From Rhodanobacter sp. (GTDB lineage: Bacteria; Pseudomonadota; Gammaproteobacteria; Xanthomonadales; Rhodanobacteraceae): DNA of 64,000 nt. Of the stretch, positions 46,369-55,107 are shown one piece after another. Where the stretch lies: the NCBI GenBank assembly GCA_024711345.1, contig JANJTA010000032.1, positions 1-64,000 on the forward strand. The letters are read 5' to 3'. The notes below the pieces were generated by a model, which was given only the letters and a program-made list of their open reading frames with translations, searched no databases and had not been told where the DNA came from. Each line of letters starts with the position of its first letter. Position 1 is the first letter of the stretch. Made by a program: the position numbers and the translations under genes.

Positions 46369-47712
46369 TCACCGGCGCGCGGCCAGCAACGCCTCGATCG
46401 CGTCGGGCTCCTTCGGCACCGCGGCGCTGAGTACCTCATGCCCGTCGCGGGTCACCGCCACGTCATCCTCGATACGGATGCCGATGCCGCGCCAGCGTTC
46501 GGCCACCGAGCGGTCGTCCGGCGGCACGTACAGGCCCGGTTCCACCGTCAGCACCATGTCCGGCTCGAGCAGGCGCGATTCGCCGTCGACCCGATAGTCG
46601 CCCACGTCGTGCACGTCCAAGCCCAGCCAGTGGCCGGTCTTGGCGGGGAAGTAGCGCTGGTAGCTGCCGCTGGCGACCGCCTCGTCGGCGCTGCCCTTGA
46701 GCAGGCCCAGTTCGCACAGGCCCGCGGCCAGCACGCGCACCGCCGCCGTGTGCGCGGCGCCGAACGGCCGTCCCGGCCGCACCTCGTCGATCGCCGCCAG
46801 CTGTGCGGCCAGCACCACTTCGTACAGCGCGCGTTGCTCGCGACTGTAGCGGCCGTTGACCGGGAACGTGCGGCTGATGTCGGATGCGTAGCAGTCCAGT
46901 TCGGCGCCGGCGTCGATCAGCAGCAGCTCGCCGGCGCGCAGTGGCGCGCGGTTGCTCTGGTAATGCATCACGCAGGCGTTCGCGCCGCCGGCGACGATCG
47001 GCGGGAACGCCGCCACCGCGCCGTGGCTGCGCACCGCCCGCAGCAGCTCGGCCTCCACCTCGTACTCATGGCGGTCCGGCGTGGCCGCCTGCATGGCGGC
47101 CAGGTGCGCCTCCGCGGCGACCGCGGCGGACGCGCGCATCAGCTTCAGCTCGGCACGCGACTTGTACAGGCGCAGGTCGTGCAGCAGGTGGCCGAGCGCC
47201 ACGAACTCCTTCGGCACCACGCCGCCGCCGCGCAACTGGCGCAGGCGGCGCATCCAGCCGAGCAGGCGCGCGTCGAAATCCGGCTCGCGGCCGAAGTGGC
47301 AGTACACGCGGCCGCGCCCTTCGATCATGCCGGGCAGGATGTCGTCGATGTCCTCGATCGGGAAGGCGTCGTCCAGCCCGAAATCGGCCACCGCCCGCTC
47401 GGTGCCGATCGACGCGCCGTGCCAGCGTTCGCGCGCCGGATCATGCTCGCGGCAGAACAGCACCGCCTCGCCGTGCCGGCGCCCCGGCAGCAGCGCCAGC
47501 ATGGCGTCGGCCTCGGGAAAACCCGCCAGGTAATGGAAGTCCGAATCCTGCCGGTACGGCCACGCCGCGTCGGCGTTGCGCATGCGCTCGGGTGCGGCGG
47601 CCACCAGCACCACCGCATCCTCGCCGGCCATCTGCATCAGCTGGCGGCGGCGCCGCGCGAACTCCTCCGCACCGATCGCCAGCGCCGCCAGCTTCGAGGC
47701 TTCGGGGATCAA
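46369..47712 (-). CDS. pepP: Xaa-Pro aminopeptidase PepP
   Basis: A 447-aa M24B metallopeptidase releasing N-terminal residues linked to proline. Motifs: LIDAGAELDCYASDISRTF (two Asp ligands), TGHWLGLDVHDVG (His), LTVEPGLY and GIRIEDDV (Glu ligands). The start is taken as a TTG at 47712, which overlaps the stop of the upstream UPF0149 gene (TTGA); no ATG occurs between this point and the conserved FARRRRQLMQMAG block. The length agrees with E. coli PepP (441 aa). This gene order is conserved in gammaproteobacteria. Confidence 0.9.
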   Translation of the reverse strand: MIPEASKLAALAIGAEEFARRRRQLMQMAGEDAVVLVAAAPERMRNADAAWPYRQDSDFHYLAGFPEADAMLALLPGRRHGEAVLFCREHDPARERWHGASIGTERAVADFGLDDAFPIEDIDDILPGMIEGRGRVYCHFGREPDFDARLLGWMRRLRQLRGGGVVPKEFVALGHLLHDLRLYKSRAELKLMRASAAVAAEAHLAAMQAATPDRHEYEVEAELLRAVRSHGAVAAFPPIVAGGANACVMHYQSNRAPLRAGELLLIDAGAELDCYASDISRTFPVNGRYSREQRALYEVVLAAQLAAIDEVRPGRPFGAAHTAAVRVLAAGLCELGLLKGSADEAVASGSYQRYFPAKTGHWLGLDVHDVGDYRVDGESRLLEPDMVLTVEPGLYVPPDDRSVAERWRGIGIRIEDDVAVTRDGHEVLSAAVPKEPDAIEALLAARR

Positions 47713-48272
47713 TGCACGCGGCCGCTGGACGAGGGGTCGGGCGCCGCGCATTCGGCGTACAGCAGCATCGCCGCGACGCGCACGAACTCCTGCACCTCGA
47801 CCAGCGCGTCCTCGTCCTCGTCCTCGTCGCCGAAATCGAACGACGAGGCGGCTACCGTGCCGAGATCGCGCAACACCTCCTGCGCTTCTTCCGACAGCTC
47901 CGCGTGCGCGGCGGCACCGGCCAGGCCGAAACCGCCGAGGAAACCGCGGCACCAGTCGACCATCGCCTCGGCGCGCTCGGCCAGCGGGCGGTCGTCTGCC
48001 GGCAGCAGCGGTTCGAAGCCCAGCTCGGCGTCGGCCAGCTCGGCTTCGCTCTGGCGGGCCAGCCGGTCGAGCAGGGCCAGGTCCTGCGCACCGACGTCGG
48101 CGACCTCGCCATCGAGTTGCAGCGCGGCCAGCACCGGACTGCCGCGCAACGAGCCGCCGCCAGCCAGGTAGCCGCTCAGCGAGCCGTGCAGCTCGCTGGC
48201 CGTGGTGCCCAGGCGCAGGCGCCCGACCAGTGCGTCGATCTCGTCGTGGCCCACGAACTCGGGTGCCGCCAT
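47709..48272 (-). CDS. UPF0149 (YgfB/YecA) family protein
   Basis: A 187-aa protein of the UPF0149 family. It starts MAAPEFVGHDEIDALVGRL and has ELHGSLSGYLAGGG, WCRGFLGGFGLAG and EEAQEVLRDLGTVA, with an acidic stretch FGDEDEDEDALVEVQEFVR. AGGAG lies 7 bases before the ATG at 48272. Members lie next to pepP in many gammaproteobacteria; the molecular function is unclear. It is divergent from the TIGR02449/zapA genes. Confidence 0.88.
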   Translation of the reverse strand: MAAPEFVGHDEIDALVGRLRLGTTASELHGSLSGYLAGGGSLRGSPVLAALQLDGEVADVGAQDLALLDRLARQSEAELADAELGFEPLLPADDRPLAERAEAMVDWCRGFLGGFGLAGAAAHAELSEEAQEVLRDLGTVAASSFDFGDEDEDEDALVEVQEFVRVAAMLLYAECAAPDPSSSGRVH

Positions 48273-48369
48273 GGCGATGCTCCTGCAGGAAATGGCCGCC
48301 AGTCTAATGCAGCCCGGCAGCGCCACCGAGCCGGCTGCTTTCCGCCGGCGTCCTGTTATAGTTTTGGAC

Positions 48370-48609
48370 ATGAGCACGCCCGAACCCGTCCAGACCGATC
48401 CGGTCCACCAGGAGTTGGCCGCCCTGGCCCGCCAGCTTGACCGGCTGCTCGATACGGTGCGTCGCCTCACCGAGGAGAACCGCAGCCTGCGCCAGAGCCA
48501 GGAGCAGTTGTCCGGCGAGCGCGCCGGCCTGCTGGCACGCAACGAGCAGGCCCGCAGCCGCGTCGAGGCGATGATCCAGCGGCTAAAATCGCTAGAGAAC
48601 AACGGTTGA
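48370..48609 (+). CDS. TIGR02449-family coiled-coil protein
   Basis: A 79-aa protein, mostly one heptad-rich helix (LAALARQLDRLLDTVRRLTE, SLRQSQEQLSGERAGLLARN). It matches the small TIGR02449 proteins found directly upstream of zapA in gammaproteobacteria. A link to cell division like that of ZapB is inferred from neighbourhood. Its stop overlaps or abuts the zapA start region. Confidence 0.82.
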   Translation: MSTPEPVQTDPVHQELAALARQLDRLLDTVRRLTEENRSLRQSQEQLSGERAGLLARNEQARSRVEAMIQRLKSLENNG

Positions 48610-48617
48610 GCGTGCCC

Positions 48618-48932
48618 ATGTCCAGCAGTAGCAGTGAACCGGTCGCGCTGCGACTGATCGACCGCGAATTCCTGATCGCCTGCGCGCCGGAAGAGCGCGA
48701 AGGCCTGCTCGAGGCCGCCGGCTTCCTCGACCGCAAGATGCGCGAACTGCGCGCCAACGCCAAGGCGCCAAGCTTCGAGCGGCTGGCCGTGCTCACCGCG
48801 ATCAGCGTGGCGCACGAATTCCTCAGCCTGCGCAAGCAGCACGACAGCCAGGAGCGTCGCCTCAGCGATGGCCTCGCCGCGCTGCGGAGCAAGCTCGATG
48901 CCGCGCTCGACGGCGAACCGCTGCGGCGCTGA
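48618..48932 (+). CDS. zapA: Cell division protein ZapA
   Basis: A 104-aa FtsZ-ring stabiliser. The N-terminal beta part has PVALRLIDREFLIACAPEER, followed by LLEAAGFLDRKMRELRAN and a C-terminal coiled coil. ATG 48618 is used; alternative starts are a TTG at 48606, which would overlap the previous stop (TTGA), and a GTG at 48612. It is followed by 6S RNA and fau, the order found in E. coli and relatives. Confidence 0.9.
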   Translation: MSSSSSEPVALRLIDREFLIACAPEEREGLLEAAGFLDRKMRELRANAKAPSFERLAVLTAISVAHEFLSLRKQHDSQERRLSDGLAALRSKLDAALDGEPLRR

Positions 48933-48950
48933 ACGCACCGCTGCCGGCAG

Positions 48951-48979
48951 TGGCACATTCCGCAGCAAGCGCCTAAAAT
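48951..48979 (+). promoter_or_regulatory. Promoter of 6S RNA
   Basis: TGGCAC (48951-48956) and TAAAAT (48974-48979) are spaced by 17 bases, and the predicted start at about 48987 coincides with the first base of the closing stem of the 6S RNA. Confidence 0.65.
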
Positions 48980-48986
48980 CGACCCC

Positions 48987-49176
48987 GGCGTTTTCTGCGA
49001 TGTGCGCCAGCACGCCGTTACATTTGCCTTGTTCCTAAATACGGCCCCGGGTCGGCTTCACATCGGCTGTTGTGCATGTCCGCCACGTGCGGAAAGCCTT
49101 GAGGCCATGTAGCTCTCCCACCTGATCCATCGTGGATCAAGGTCGTTCGGCGGGCAGCGGCATCGCGGTTGACGCC
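48987..49176 (+). ncRNA. ssrS: 6S RNA
   Basis: About 190 nt between zapA and fau, the conserved site of ssrS. The ends pair: GGCGT and GCGATG on the 5' side (48987-49001) face CATCGC and ACGCC on the 3' side (49161-49176). Inside are the expected long imperfect hairpin and a large central bulge. 6S RNA imitates an open promoter and traps sigma70 RNA polymerase in stationary phase. Ends are accurate to a few bases. It fills most of the gap between zapA and fau. Confidence 0.85.
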
Positions 49177-49241
49177 ACTCTTTTCCCCGCCCCGTTCGTC
49201 CGGCGACGAACGGGGCGCACCACGACGGAGTTGCGCGCACC

Positions 49242-49862
49242 GTGGACGCCCTCGCCCGACGACGCGAGCTTCGCCAGCGCCTGGCCGAACAGCGTCGCGC
49301 CCTGCCGCCAACCGAGCGCATCGCCGCGGCCCAGGGCCTGCGCCGCAGCCTCGAGCAGCTGCCCGAATACCTCACCGACACCCGCGTGGCCGGCTACTGG
49401 GCCAGCCACGGCGAGTTGCCGCTGAACGTGGCGATCGCGCCGCTGGCCGGTCGCGGCCAGCAGTTCCTGCTGCCGGTGATCAGTGCGGGCCGACAGCTGC
49501 GCTTCGCGCCCTGGCAAGCCGGCGACGAAGTGCAGCCGAACCGCCACGGCATCCCCGAACCGGTCGAGCCGGGAGAACTGCTGGAGCCGTTCCAGCTCGA
49601 CCTGGTGCTGGTGCCGCTGCTCGGCTTCGATCGCCACGGCCACCGGCTCGGCTACGGCGGCGGCTACTACGACCGCAGCTTCGCCTTCCTCAACGAGCAG
49701 GTGCGCCCGACCGAGCCGCTGCTGGTCGGCATCGCCTACGCGTTCCAGGAACTGCCCGCGATCGAGGAAGCGGCGTGGGACGTTCCGCTCGATTTCGTCG
49801 CCACCGAACACGAGCTGATCGACTGCCATGCACCCGCCCCGCAACCGGAGCACGCTGCATGA
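49242..49862 (+). CDS. fau: 5-formyltetrahydrofolate cyclo-ligase
   Basis: A 206-aa enzyme (YgfA) converting 5-formyl-THF to 5,10-methenyl-THF with ATP. It has the basic N-terminal helix (LARRRELRQRLAEQRRAL), GYWASHGELPLN, and the signature LLGFDRHGHRLGYGGGYYDR. The start is a GTG at 49242 with GGAG 11 bases upstream; no ATG is available in frame. The stop overlaps the EVE gene start. As in many gammaproteobacteria it follows 6S RNA and may be cotranscribed with it. Confidence 0.92.
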   Translation: MDALARRRELRQRLAEQRRALPPTERIAAAQGLRRSLEQLPEYLTDTRVAGYWASHGELPLNVAIAPLAGRGQQFLLPVISAGRQLRFAPWQAGDEVQPNRHGIPEPVEPGELLEPFQLDLVLVPLLGFDRHGHRLGYGGGYYDRSFAFLNEQVRPTEPLLVGIAYAFQELPAIEEAAWDVPLDFVATEHELIDCHAPAPQPEHAA

Positions 49863-50311
49863 ACCACTGGCTGATGAAGTCCGAACCGGACGCGTTCTCG
49901 ATCGACGACCTGAAGCGCAAGAAGCGCGAGGCCTGGGATGGCGTGCGCAACTACCAGGCGCGCAACTACATGCGCGACGGCATGCGTCCCGGCGACCAGG
50001 TGTTCTTCTACCACTCCAACTGCGCCGTGCCCGGCATTGTCGGCATCGCCGAAGTGGCCACCGACGCGTACCCCGACCCCAGCCAGTTCGACCCCAAAAG
50101 CAAGTACTTCGACCCGGGCAGCTCGCGCGACCACCCGCGCTGGATGCTGGTCGACGTGAAGTTCGTGAAGAAGCTCAAGCGCACGATCAGCCTGGACGAG
50201 CTGAAGAACCATCCCGCGCTGGCCGGGATGCCGCTGCTGCGCAAGGGCAACCGGCTGTCGGTGATGCCGGTCGATGCCGCCCACTGGAAATACATTCTCG
50301 CGCTGGAATGA
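49859..50311 (+). CDS. EVE-domain protein
   Basis: A 150-aa protein made of a single EVE (thymocyte nuclear protein 1-like) domain: [56 protein letters not shown] and [23 protein letters not shown] domains are related to PUA and YTH folds and bind modified bases. Start and fau stop overlap (ATGA). It is a stand-alone domain without nuclease or helicase partner, so a housekeeping RNA/DNA role is more likely than defence. Confidence 0.92.
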   Translation: MNHWLMKSEPDAFSIDDLKRKKREAWDGVRNYQARNYMRDGMRPGDQVFFYHSNCAVPGIVGIAEVATDAYPDPSQFDPKSKYFDPGSSRDHPRWMLVDVKFVKKLKRTISLDELKNHPALAGMPLLRKGNRLSVMPVDAAHWKYILALE

Positions 50312-50345
50312 GCGCTGCCCGCCCCTCTTTTACCGGAACCCATCC

Positions 50346-50987
50346 ATGAGCAACGCCAACGAAAAACGCCAGGCCGGCGAGGCCGCGATCCGCTACGTCG
50401 AGGACGGCGCCATCGTCGGCGTCGGCACCGGCTCCACCGTGGCGTTCTTCATCGACGCGCTGGCCGAGCTGAAGCAGCGCATCCAGGGCGCCGTATCCAG
50501 CTCGGAGCAGTCCACCGCGCAGCTGAAGAAGCATGGCATCCCGGTGCTCGACCTCAACGCCACCGGACCGCTGACGCTCTACGTCGACGGCGCCGACGAG
50601 TGCGACCCGTTCAAGCGTCTGATCAAGGGCGGCGGCGCCGCACTGACCCGCGAGAAGATCGTGGCGGCGGCCAGCGAGAAGTTCGTCTGCATCATCGACT
50701 CCAGCAAGCGGGTCGAGCTGCTGGGCAAGTTCCCGGTGCCGATCGAGGTGATCCCGATGGCGCGCAGCCTGGTCGCCCGCGAGATCGTCAAGCGCGGCGG
50801 CCAGCCGGTGTGGCGCGACGGCGTCACCACGGACAACGGCAACTGGATCATCGACGTGCACGGCTGGCAGATCGTCGACCCGGCGGCACTGGAGAGCGAG
50901 CTGAACCAGCTGCCCGGCATCGTCACCGTCGGCCTGTTCGCGCGGCGGCCGGCCGACGTGGTGCTGATCGGCGACCGCGAGATGTGA
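50346..50987 (+). CDS. rpiA: Ribose-5-phosphate isomerase A
   Basis: A 213-aa enzyme interconverting ribose-5-P and ribulose-5-P in the pentose phosphate pathway. Motifs: [14 protein letters not shown] (phosphate loop), [10 protein letters not shown] (catalytic Asp), and [15 protein letters not shown] (with the catalytic Lys/Glu). The start ATG 50346 has an upstream ACCGGAACC-like site only, but matches the family N-terminus. Confidence 0.95.
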   Translation: MSNANEKRQAGEAAIRYVEDGAIVGVGTGSTVAFFIDALAELKQRIQGAVSSSEQSTAQLKKHGIPVLDLNATGPLTLYVDGADECDPFKRLIKGGGAALTREKIVAAASEKFVCIIDSSKRVELLGKFPVPIEVIPMARSLVAREIVKRGGQPVWRDGVTTDNGNWIIDVHGWQIVDPAALESELNQLPGIVTVGLFARRPADVVLIGDREM

Positions 50988-51031
50988 GCTGCGGGCGGCC
51001 CGGCGCAGCGGGCCGCCCGCAGGTGACCGCG

Positions 51032-53002
51032 TCAGGACTTCTTCGAGCCGCGGGCGTGCCCGTAGCCTTCCATCAGGTCGCCCGCGGCCGGGCGCGGTTT
51101 CAGGCCGTCGCGAAAACGCAGGTGGCGTGAGGATTCGCGCGCCTCGCGCAGGCGCCGCGCATGGGCAGCGAGGATGTCGCCGCGGGTGAGGATGCCGACC
51201 AGCCGGCGCGAATTGTCCTTGCCCACCACGATCAGCCGCCCGACCTTCTCCGCCACCATGTGGTCGGCCGCCTCGCGCAGCGAGTGGCTCTCGGTCACCG
51301 CGATGGGCTCGCGCGTCACCAGCTCGCCGAGCGTCTGGGTGTAGTGCCACTGCGGATCGAGCAGGGTGCGCCGGGTCAGCACGCCGTACACCCGGCCCGC
51401 CTCGTCCACCACCGGGAAGCCCTGGTGGCGCGTCTCCGGCGCGCCGTCGTTGAGCCAGGGGCGCACCTCGGCCAGGGTTTGCGCAGCCTTGAGCGTGACC
51501 ACCTCGCGCGAACACACGTCGCCCACCGCCACCTGTTCGAGATAATCCGCCGCGTACTCGGAAGGCACGCGCACGCCGCGGCGCGCGATCTTCTCGGTCA
51601 TGATGGTGTTGCGCATGATCAGCGCCGAGATCAGGTAGGCCGCGGTGCAGCCGCCCAGCAGCGGCAGCAGCGCCGCCGGCTGGCGCGTGGTCTCGAAGGC
51701 AAACACCACCGCCGTCAGCAGCGCCCGCGAGGAACCGGCGAAGATCGCCGCCATGCCCACCAGCGCCGCGATGCGCAGGTCGATGTGGAAGCCGGGCAGC
51801 GCATGGTTGAGGCCGATGGCCAGCACCGCGCCGAGCGAACCGCCGATCATGAACAGCGGCGCCAGCGTGCCGCCGGAGGTGCCGCTGCCCAGCGAGATCA
51901 CCCAGGAGACGAACTTCAGCGCGCCGAAGCCGAGCAGCACGGCGAGGCCGAAATGCCCCTGCACCAGCGCGTCGATGTTGTCGTAGCCCACGCCCAGCGT
52001 GCGCGGGTCGATCCAGCCCACCAGGCCGGCCACCAGCGCGCCGATCACCGGCCACCACATCCAGTGGATCGGCAGTTTCTCGAACAGGTCCTCCACGCCG
52101 TACACCGCGCGGGTTACCCAGATCGAGGCGTAGCCGACCAAACCGCCGATCAGCACGAAGCCGGCCAGCGCCAGGCTGCCGGGTTCGGGCACGTCGGGCA
52201 TAGGGAACACCGGGCCCGCGCCGTAGCTGGCGTAGCGCACGCCCACCGCAGTCACCGTGGCCAGCGCCACCGGGATCAGCGAACGCGGGCGCAGTTCAAA
52301 CAGCAGCAGCTCCACCGCCAGCACCAGCGAGGCCACCGGCGCACCGAACACCGCCGCCATGCCCGCCGCCGCACCGGCCGCCAGCAGCACCTTGCGTTCA
52401 TTGGCAGTCACCCGCAACAGCTGACCGATCAGCGAACCCAGCGCGCCGCCAGTGGAGATGATCGGGCCTTCGGCGCCGAACGGGCCGCCGGTGCCGATGG
52501 CGAAGGCAGAGGACACCGGCTTGAGCCAGGTCATCCGCGCGGGAATGTTCGATTCGTTGGTGAGGATCTGCTCCATCGCCTCGGGAATGCCATGGCCCTG
52601 GATCGCGCGTGAGCCCCAGCGCGCCATGATGCCGGCGGTCAGCCCGCCGATGGCCGGCATCAGGATCACCCAGGCGCCGATGGAGGTGTCGGCCGGCGAC
52701 AGCACGAACGAGCCCGGCTTCGCGTTCGGCCCGATCACGTCCGAGATGCGGCCGTAGTAGCACAGGTCGGTGATGAGGTTGATCAGCAGCATCAGCAGTT
52801 GCGCCACGTAGGCCGAGGCCACGCCCAGGATCACCGCCAGCACGCTGATCAGCAGGATGCGGCGGGTGACCAGGGTGGATTTGCGCGGCATCCGCGCCGC
52901 GTCCAGCGAAAGGCCGAGGGCCGGGGCGATCGGCAGCGCGTCGGTGCTGCCTGTCGTGCGCACGTCGGCGTGCCCCACGGGGGTGTCAGTGGCTGGCGTC
53001 AT
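51032..53002 (-). CDS. ClC-family chloride channel/antiporter with two CBS domains
   Basis: A 656-aa membrane protein. The ClC core (about 40-470) has GHGIPEA, GTGGPFGAEGP with the gating Glu, GAAAGMAAVFGAPVASLVLAVE and LGSGTSGGTLAPLFMIGG. The C-terminal 180 residues hold two CBS domains (VGDVCSREVVTLKAAQTLAE and LGELVTREPIAVTESHSLRE) as cytoplasmic regulator. It is not the small E. coli ClcA type, which lacks CBS domains. It moves Cl- and possibly protons; the substrate cannot be settled by eye. ATG 53002 is preferred; the open frame upstream runs into an intergenic and tRNA region. Confidence 0.9.
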   Translation of the reverse strand: MTPATDTPVGHADVRTTGSTDALPIAPALGLSLDAARMPRKSTLVTRRILLISVLAVILGVASAYVAQLLMLLINLITDLCYYGRISDVIGPNAKPGSFVLSPADTSIGAWVILMPAIGGLTAGIMARWGSRAIQGHGIPEAMEQILTNESNIPARMTWLKPVSSAFAIGTGGPFGAEGPIISTGGALGSLIGQLLRVTANERKVLLAAGAAAGMAAVFGAPVASLVLAVELLLFELRPRSLIPVALATVTAVGVRYASYGAGPVFPMPDVPEPGSLALAGFVLIGGLVGYASIWVTRAVYGVEDLFEKLPIHWMWWPVIGALVAGLVGWIDPRTLGVGYDNIDALVQGHFGLAVLLGFGALKFVSWVISLGSGTSGGTLAPLFMIGGSLGAVLAIGLNHALPGFHIDLRIAALVGMAAIFAGSSRALLTAVVFAFETTRQPAALLPLLGGCTAAYLISALIMRNTIMTEKIARRGVRVPSEYAADYLEQVAVGDVCSREVVTLKAAQTLAEVRPWLNDGAPETRHQGFPVVDEAGRVYGVLTRRTLLDPQWHYTQTLGELVTREPIAVTESHSLREAADHMVAEKVGRLIVVGKDNSRRLVGILTRGDILAAHARRLREARESSRHLRFRDGLKPRPAAGDLMEGYGHARGSKKS

Positions 53003-53130
53003 GGGATGACCACGGAGGAAACCGGGGATTTTACGCTGCCACGCTGCCCAACCGAAGGGGCAAGGTGCCGGAATCGCATCGAAATTTCCTGCGATTTCAT
53101 GCAGTTCGCCGCGCTCGATCGGCCACAACG

Positions 53131-53160
53131 AAGAAGCCCGCCAAGCGGCGGGCTTCTTGT
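53131..53160 (-). terminator. Hairpin terminator downstream of tRNA-Gln
   Basis: A 12-bp perfect stem AAGAAGCCCGCC/GGCGGGCTTCTT with a 4-base loop lies 40 bases beyond the tRNA 3' end. On the minus strand the stem ends in TTCTTCGTT, a weak T-rich tail; it may serve both directions. Confidence 0.7.
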
Positions 53161-53200
53161 TCGGGCGCCATGCATGCCGGGGCATGATGGCAACTGGATT

Positions 53201-53275
53201 TGGCAGCCCCGGATGGATTCGAACCACCGAATGCCTGAGTCAGAGTCAGGTGCCTTACCGCTTGGCGACGGGGCT
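53201..53275 (-). tRNA. tRNA-Gln (anticodon CTG)
   Basis: Minus-strand cloverleaf with acceptor AGCCCCG/CGGGGCT, D-arm GCCAAGCGGTAAGGC, anticodon stem CCTGA/TCAGG enclosing CTCTGAC (anticodon CTG), T-arm with GGTTCGAATCC, and an encoded 3' GCCA. The body closely follows gammaproteobacterial tRNA-Gln. It is placed between rpsI and the ClC gene and shows no sign of an integrated element. Confidence 0.95.
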
Positions 53276-53286
53276 GTGGAGCTAGT

Positions 53287-53679
53287 TTAGCGCTTCGAGA
53301 ACTGCGTGGCGCGACGCGCCTTGTGCAGACCGACCTTCTTGCGCTCGACCTCGCGGGCGTCGCGGGTCACGAAGCCGGCCTTGCGCAGCGGCGACTTCAG
53401 GCTTTCGTCGTATTCGATCAGCGCGCGGGCGATGCCCAGACGGATCGCGCCGGCCTGGCCGGTGATGCCGCCGCCGGCGACCGTGACCTTGATGTCGAAC
53501 TTGTCGGTGTTCTGAGTCAGCTCGAGCGGCTGGCGCACGATCATGCGCGAGGTCTCGCGGCCGAAGAACTGCTCGAGCGACTTGCCGTTGACTTCGATCG
53601 CGCCCTTGCCCTTGCGCAGGAACACGCGGGCGGCGGAGGTCTTGCGGCGGCCGGTGCCGTAATTCTGCTGGGTTGCCAT
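53287..53679 (-). CDS. rpsI: Ribosomal protein uS9
   Basis: A 130-aa 30S protein. It shows [20 protein letters not shown], the middle [19 protein letters not shown] and the C-terminal [17 protein letters not shown] that reaches the P site. ATG 53679 has AAGGA 8 bases upstream; another ATG lies 6 bases before it but too near the site. It follows rplM by 10 bases. Confidence 0.96.
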   Translation of the reverse strand: MATQQNYGTGRRKTSAARVFLRKGKGAIEVNGKSLEQFFGRETSRMIVRQPLELTQNTDKFDIKVTVAGGGITGQAGAIRLGIARALIEYDESLKSPLRKAGFVTRDAREVERKKVGLHKARRATQFSKR

Positions 53680-53689
53680 GCTCATTTCC

Positions 53690-54118
53690 TTAAATCTCCA
53701 GCGCCTGCGGCTGCTGTGCGGTATGCGGGTGCTCGGCACCGCCGTAGACCTTGAGCTTGCGGTACATCTCGCGGCCCAGCGGGTTCTTCGGCAGCATGCC
53801 CTTGACCGCGATCTCGATCACGCGCTCCGGGTAGGTCGCCAGCAGGTCCTTCAGGCTGGTGGTCTTCAGGTTGCCCACGTAGCCGGTGAAGCGGTGGTAC
53901 ATCTTGTCGTCCAGCTTGGCGCCGGTGACCGCCACCTTCTGCGCGTTGATCACCACGATATAATCGCCGGTGTCGCAGTGCGGGGTGTATTCCGGCTTGT
54001 GCTTGCCGCGCAGACGACGGGCGATTTCGGTCGACAGGCGACCGAGCGTCTTGTCCGTGGCATCGACCACGAACCAGTCGCGCTTGACGTTGTCGGCATT
54101 GGCGCTAAACGTTTTCAT
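53690..54118 (-). CDS. rplM: Ribosomal protein uL13
   Basis: A 142-aa 50S protein: [56 protein letters not shown], and [19 protein letters not shown]. It heads the rplM-rpsI operon. Confidence 0.96.
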   Translation of the reverse strand: MKTFSANADNVKRDWFVVDATDKTLGRLSTEIARRLRGKHKPEYTPHCDTGDYIVVINAQKVAVTGAKLDDKMYHRFTGYVGNLKTTSLKDLLATYPERVIEIAVKGMLPKNPLGREMYRKLKVYGGAEHPHTAQQPQALEI

Positions 54119-54135
54119 TTCAGAATACCTGTCTG

Positions 54136-54149
54136 CCGCCGTAAGGCGG
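54136..54149 (-). promoter_or_regulatory. Hairpin in the rplM leader
   Basis: A CCGCC-TTAC-GGCGG stem-loop (minus-strand reading) lies 17 bases before the rplM start. It could be a translational control site for L13 or only a chance GC hairpin. Confidence 0.25.
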
Positions 54150-54194
54150 TACGCATGATGCAGGAAGCGTGCTTCGGTGGAACAAAGGCGCGAG

Positions 54195-54224
54195 ATGATA
54201 GCGGAGCCGTCATCTGCGGCGCAA
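54195..54224 (-). promoter_or_regulatory. Promoter of rplM-rpsI
   Basis: On the minus strand TTGCGC (54219-54224) and TATCAT (54195-54200) are separated by 18 bases, about 75 bases before rplM. The rest of the 54119-54363 gap, shared with divergent coq7, shows nothing clear. Confidence 0.5.
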
Positions 54225-54363
54225 GCCCACCGGCCGGCGAGCTGTGAGTTGGCAATGATAGCATGACCGGCGGGGCGCTTGAAAAGTCCCCGCCAGGCGA
54301 GCCGCCGGCCACGGCGGCCACGCCTCCGCCGGCCGTCGGGCCGAACCACTGCAGGAAATCCCC

Positions 54364-55005
54364 ATGGACGTGCGCACGCTGAGCCCCCTCGACCGCCTGC
54401 TTGCCGGCTGCGAACGCGCGCTGGAAGCGATCGCCGGCATGCCCGCGGCGCAGCGCCGCTCACCCGCCACCGGACTCGCCGAAGCCGCGCTCGACGATGC
54501 CGAGCGCCGGCACACCGCCGGCCTGATGCGCGTCAACCATACCGGCGAGGTCTGTGCGCAGGCGCTGTACCTCGGTCAGGCCGCGCTGGCGCGCCATGCC
54601 GACAACCGCCAGCACCTGCTGCATGCCGCCGTCGAGGAAACCGACCACCTGGCCTGGTGCGCCGAGCGCCTGCAGCAGCTGGACAGCCGTCCCAGCCTGC
54701 TCAATCCGCTGTGGTACGCCGGCAGCTACGCGATCGGCGCCGCCGCCGCGCTGGCCGGCGATCCGCTCAGCCTGGGCTTCGTGGTCGAAACCGAGCGCCA
54801 GGTGGAAGCGCATCTGGCCGAGCACCTGGAAAAACTGCCCGCGCAGGACGAGCGCTCGCGCGCGGTGCTGACGCAGATGCAGGTCGACGAAACCCGCCAC
54901 GCGCAGCAAGCCCAGGCCCGCGGCGGCGTCGAGCTGCCGTTCCCGGTGCCGCAGCTGATGCGGCTGAGCTCGCTGGTGATGAAGACGGTGGCTTATCGCG
55001 TGTGA
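54364..55005 (+). CDS. coq7: Coq7-type demethoxyubiquinone hydroxylase
   Basis: A 213-aa di-iron hydroxylase that adds the last ring hydroxyl in ubiquinone synthesis, replacing the flavin enzyme UbiF of E. coli. Iron ligands are seen in [41 protein letters not shown] and DETRHAQQA, the four-helix ferritin-like pattern. The bound start has no strong ribosome binding site, but the N-terminus is as in relatives. Confidence 0.92.
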   Translation: MDVRTLSPLDRLLAGCERALEAIAGMPAAQRRSPATGLAEAALDDAERRHTAGLMRVNHTGEVCAQALYLGQAALARHADNRQHLLHAAVEETDHLAWCAERLQQLDSRPSLLNPLWYAGSYAIGAAAALAGDPLSLGFVVETERQVEAHLAEHLEKLPAQDERSRAVLTQMQVDETRHAQQAQARGGVELPFPVPQLMRLSSLVMKTVAYRV

Positions 55006-55022
55006 GCTTCGCTCACGCGCGG

Positions 55023-55106
55023 CCGGAACAGGGATTGAGGAAACGGGGAACGGGAGAGGCGGGCGCCTGCCCTCCGATTTCCCGTCCCCTTAATCCTGTT
55101 TCCGGC
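55023..55106. repeat. Long imperfect inverted repeat between coq7 and speD
   Basis: The left arm starts CCGGAACAGGGATTGAGG (55023) and the right arm, read on the other strand, starts CCGGAAACAGGATTAAGG (from 55106). Both continue into ACGGGGA/GACGGGA-like sequence, and the middle is GC-rich. It can fold into a large hairpin between the convergent coq7 and speD genes, serving as a shared terminator or as a dispersed repeat. Confidence 0.6.
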
Positions 55107-55107
55107 T

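Noticed and set aside
48951..48970. Sigma54-type promoter (TGGCAC) before 6S RNA
   Set aside because: No GC/TTGC -12 element occurs at the fixed distance; a sigma70 -10 TAAAAT is at the right spacing instead.
49859..50311. EVE-domain gene as part of a defence system
   Set aside because: It is a single-domain protein coupled to fau and followed by rpiA, a housekeeping context with no nuclease or methylation gene nearby.
53201..53275. tRNA-Gln as attachment site of the island
   Set aside because: The island boundary is in recG about 27 kb away, and ribosomal protein and ClC genes flank the tRNA without integrase or repeated 3' end.
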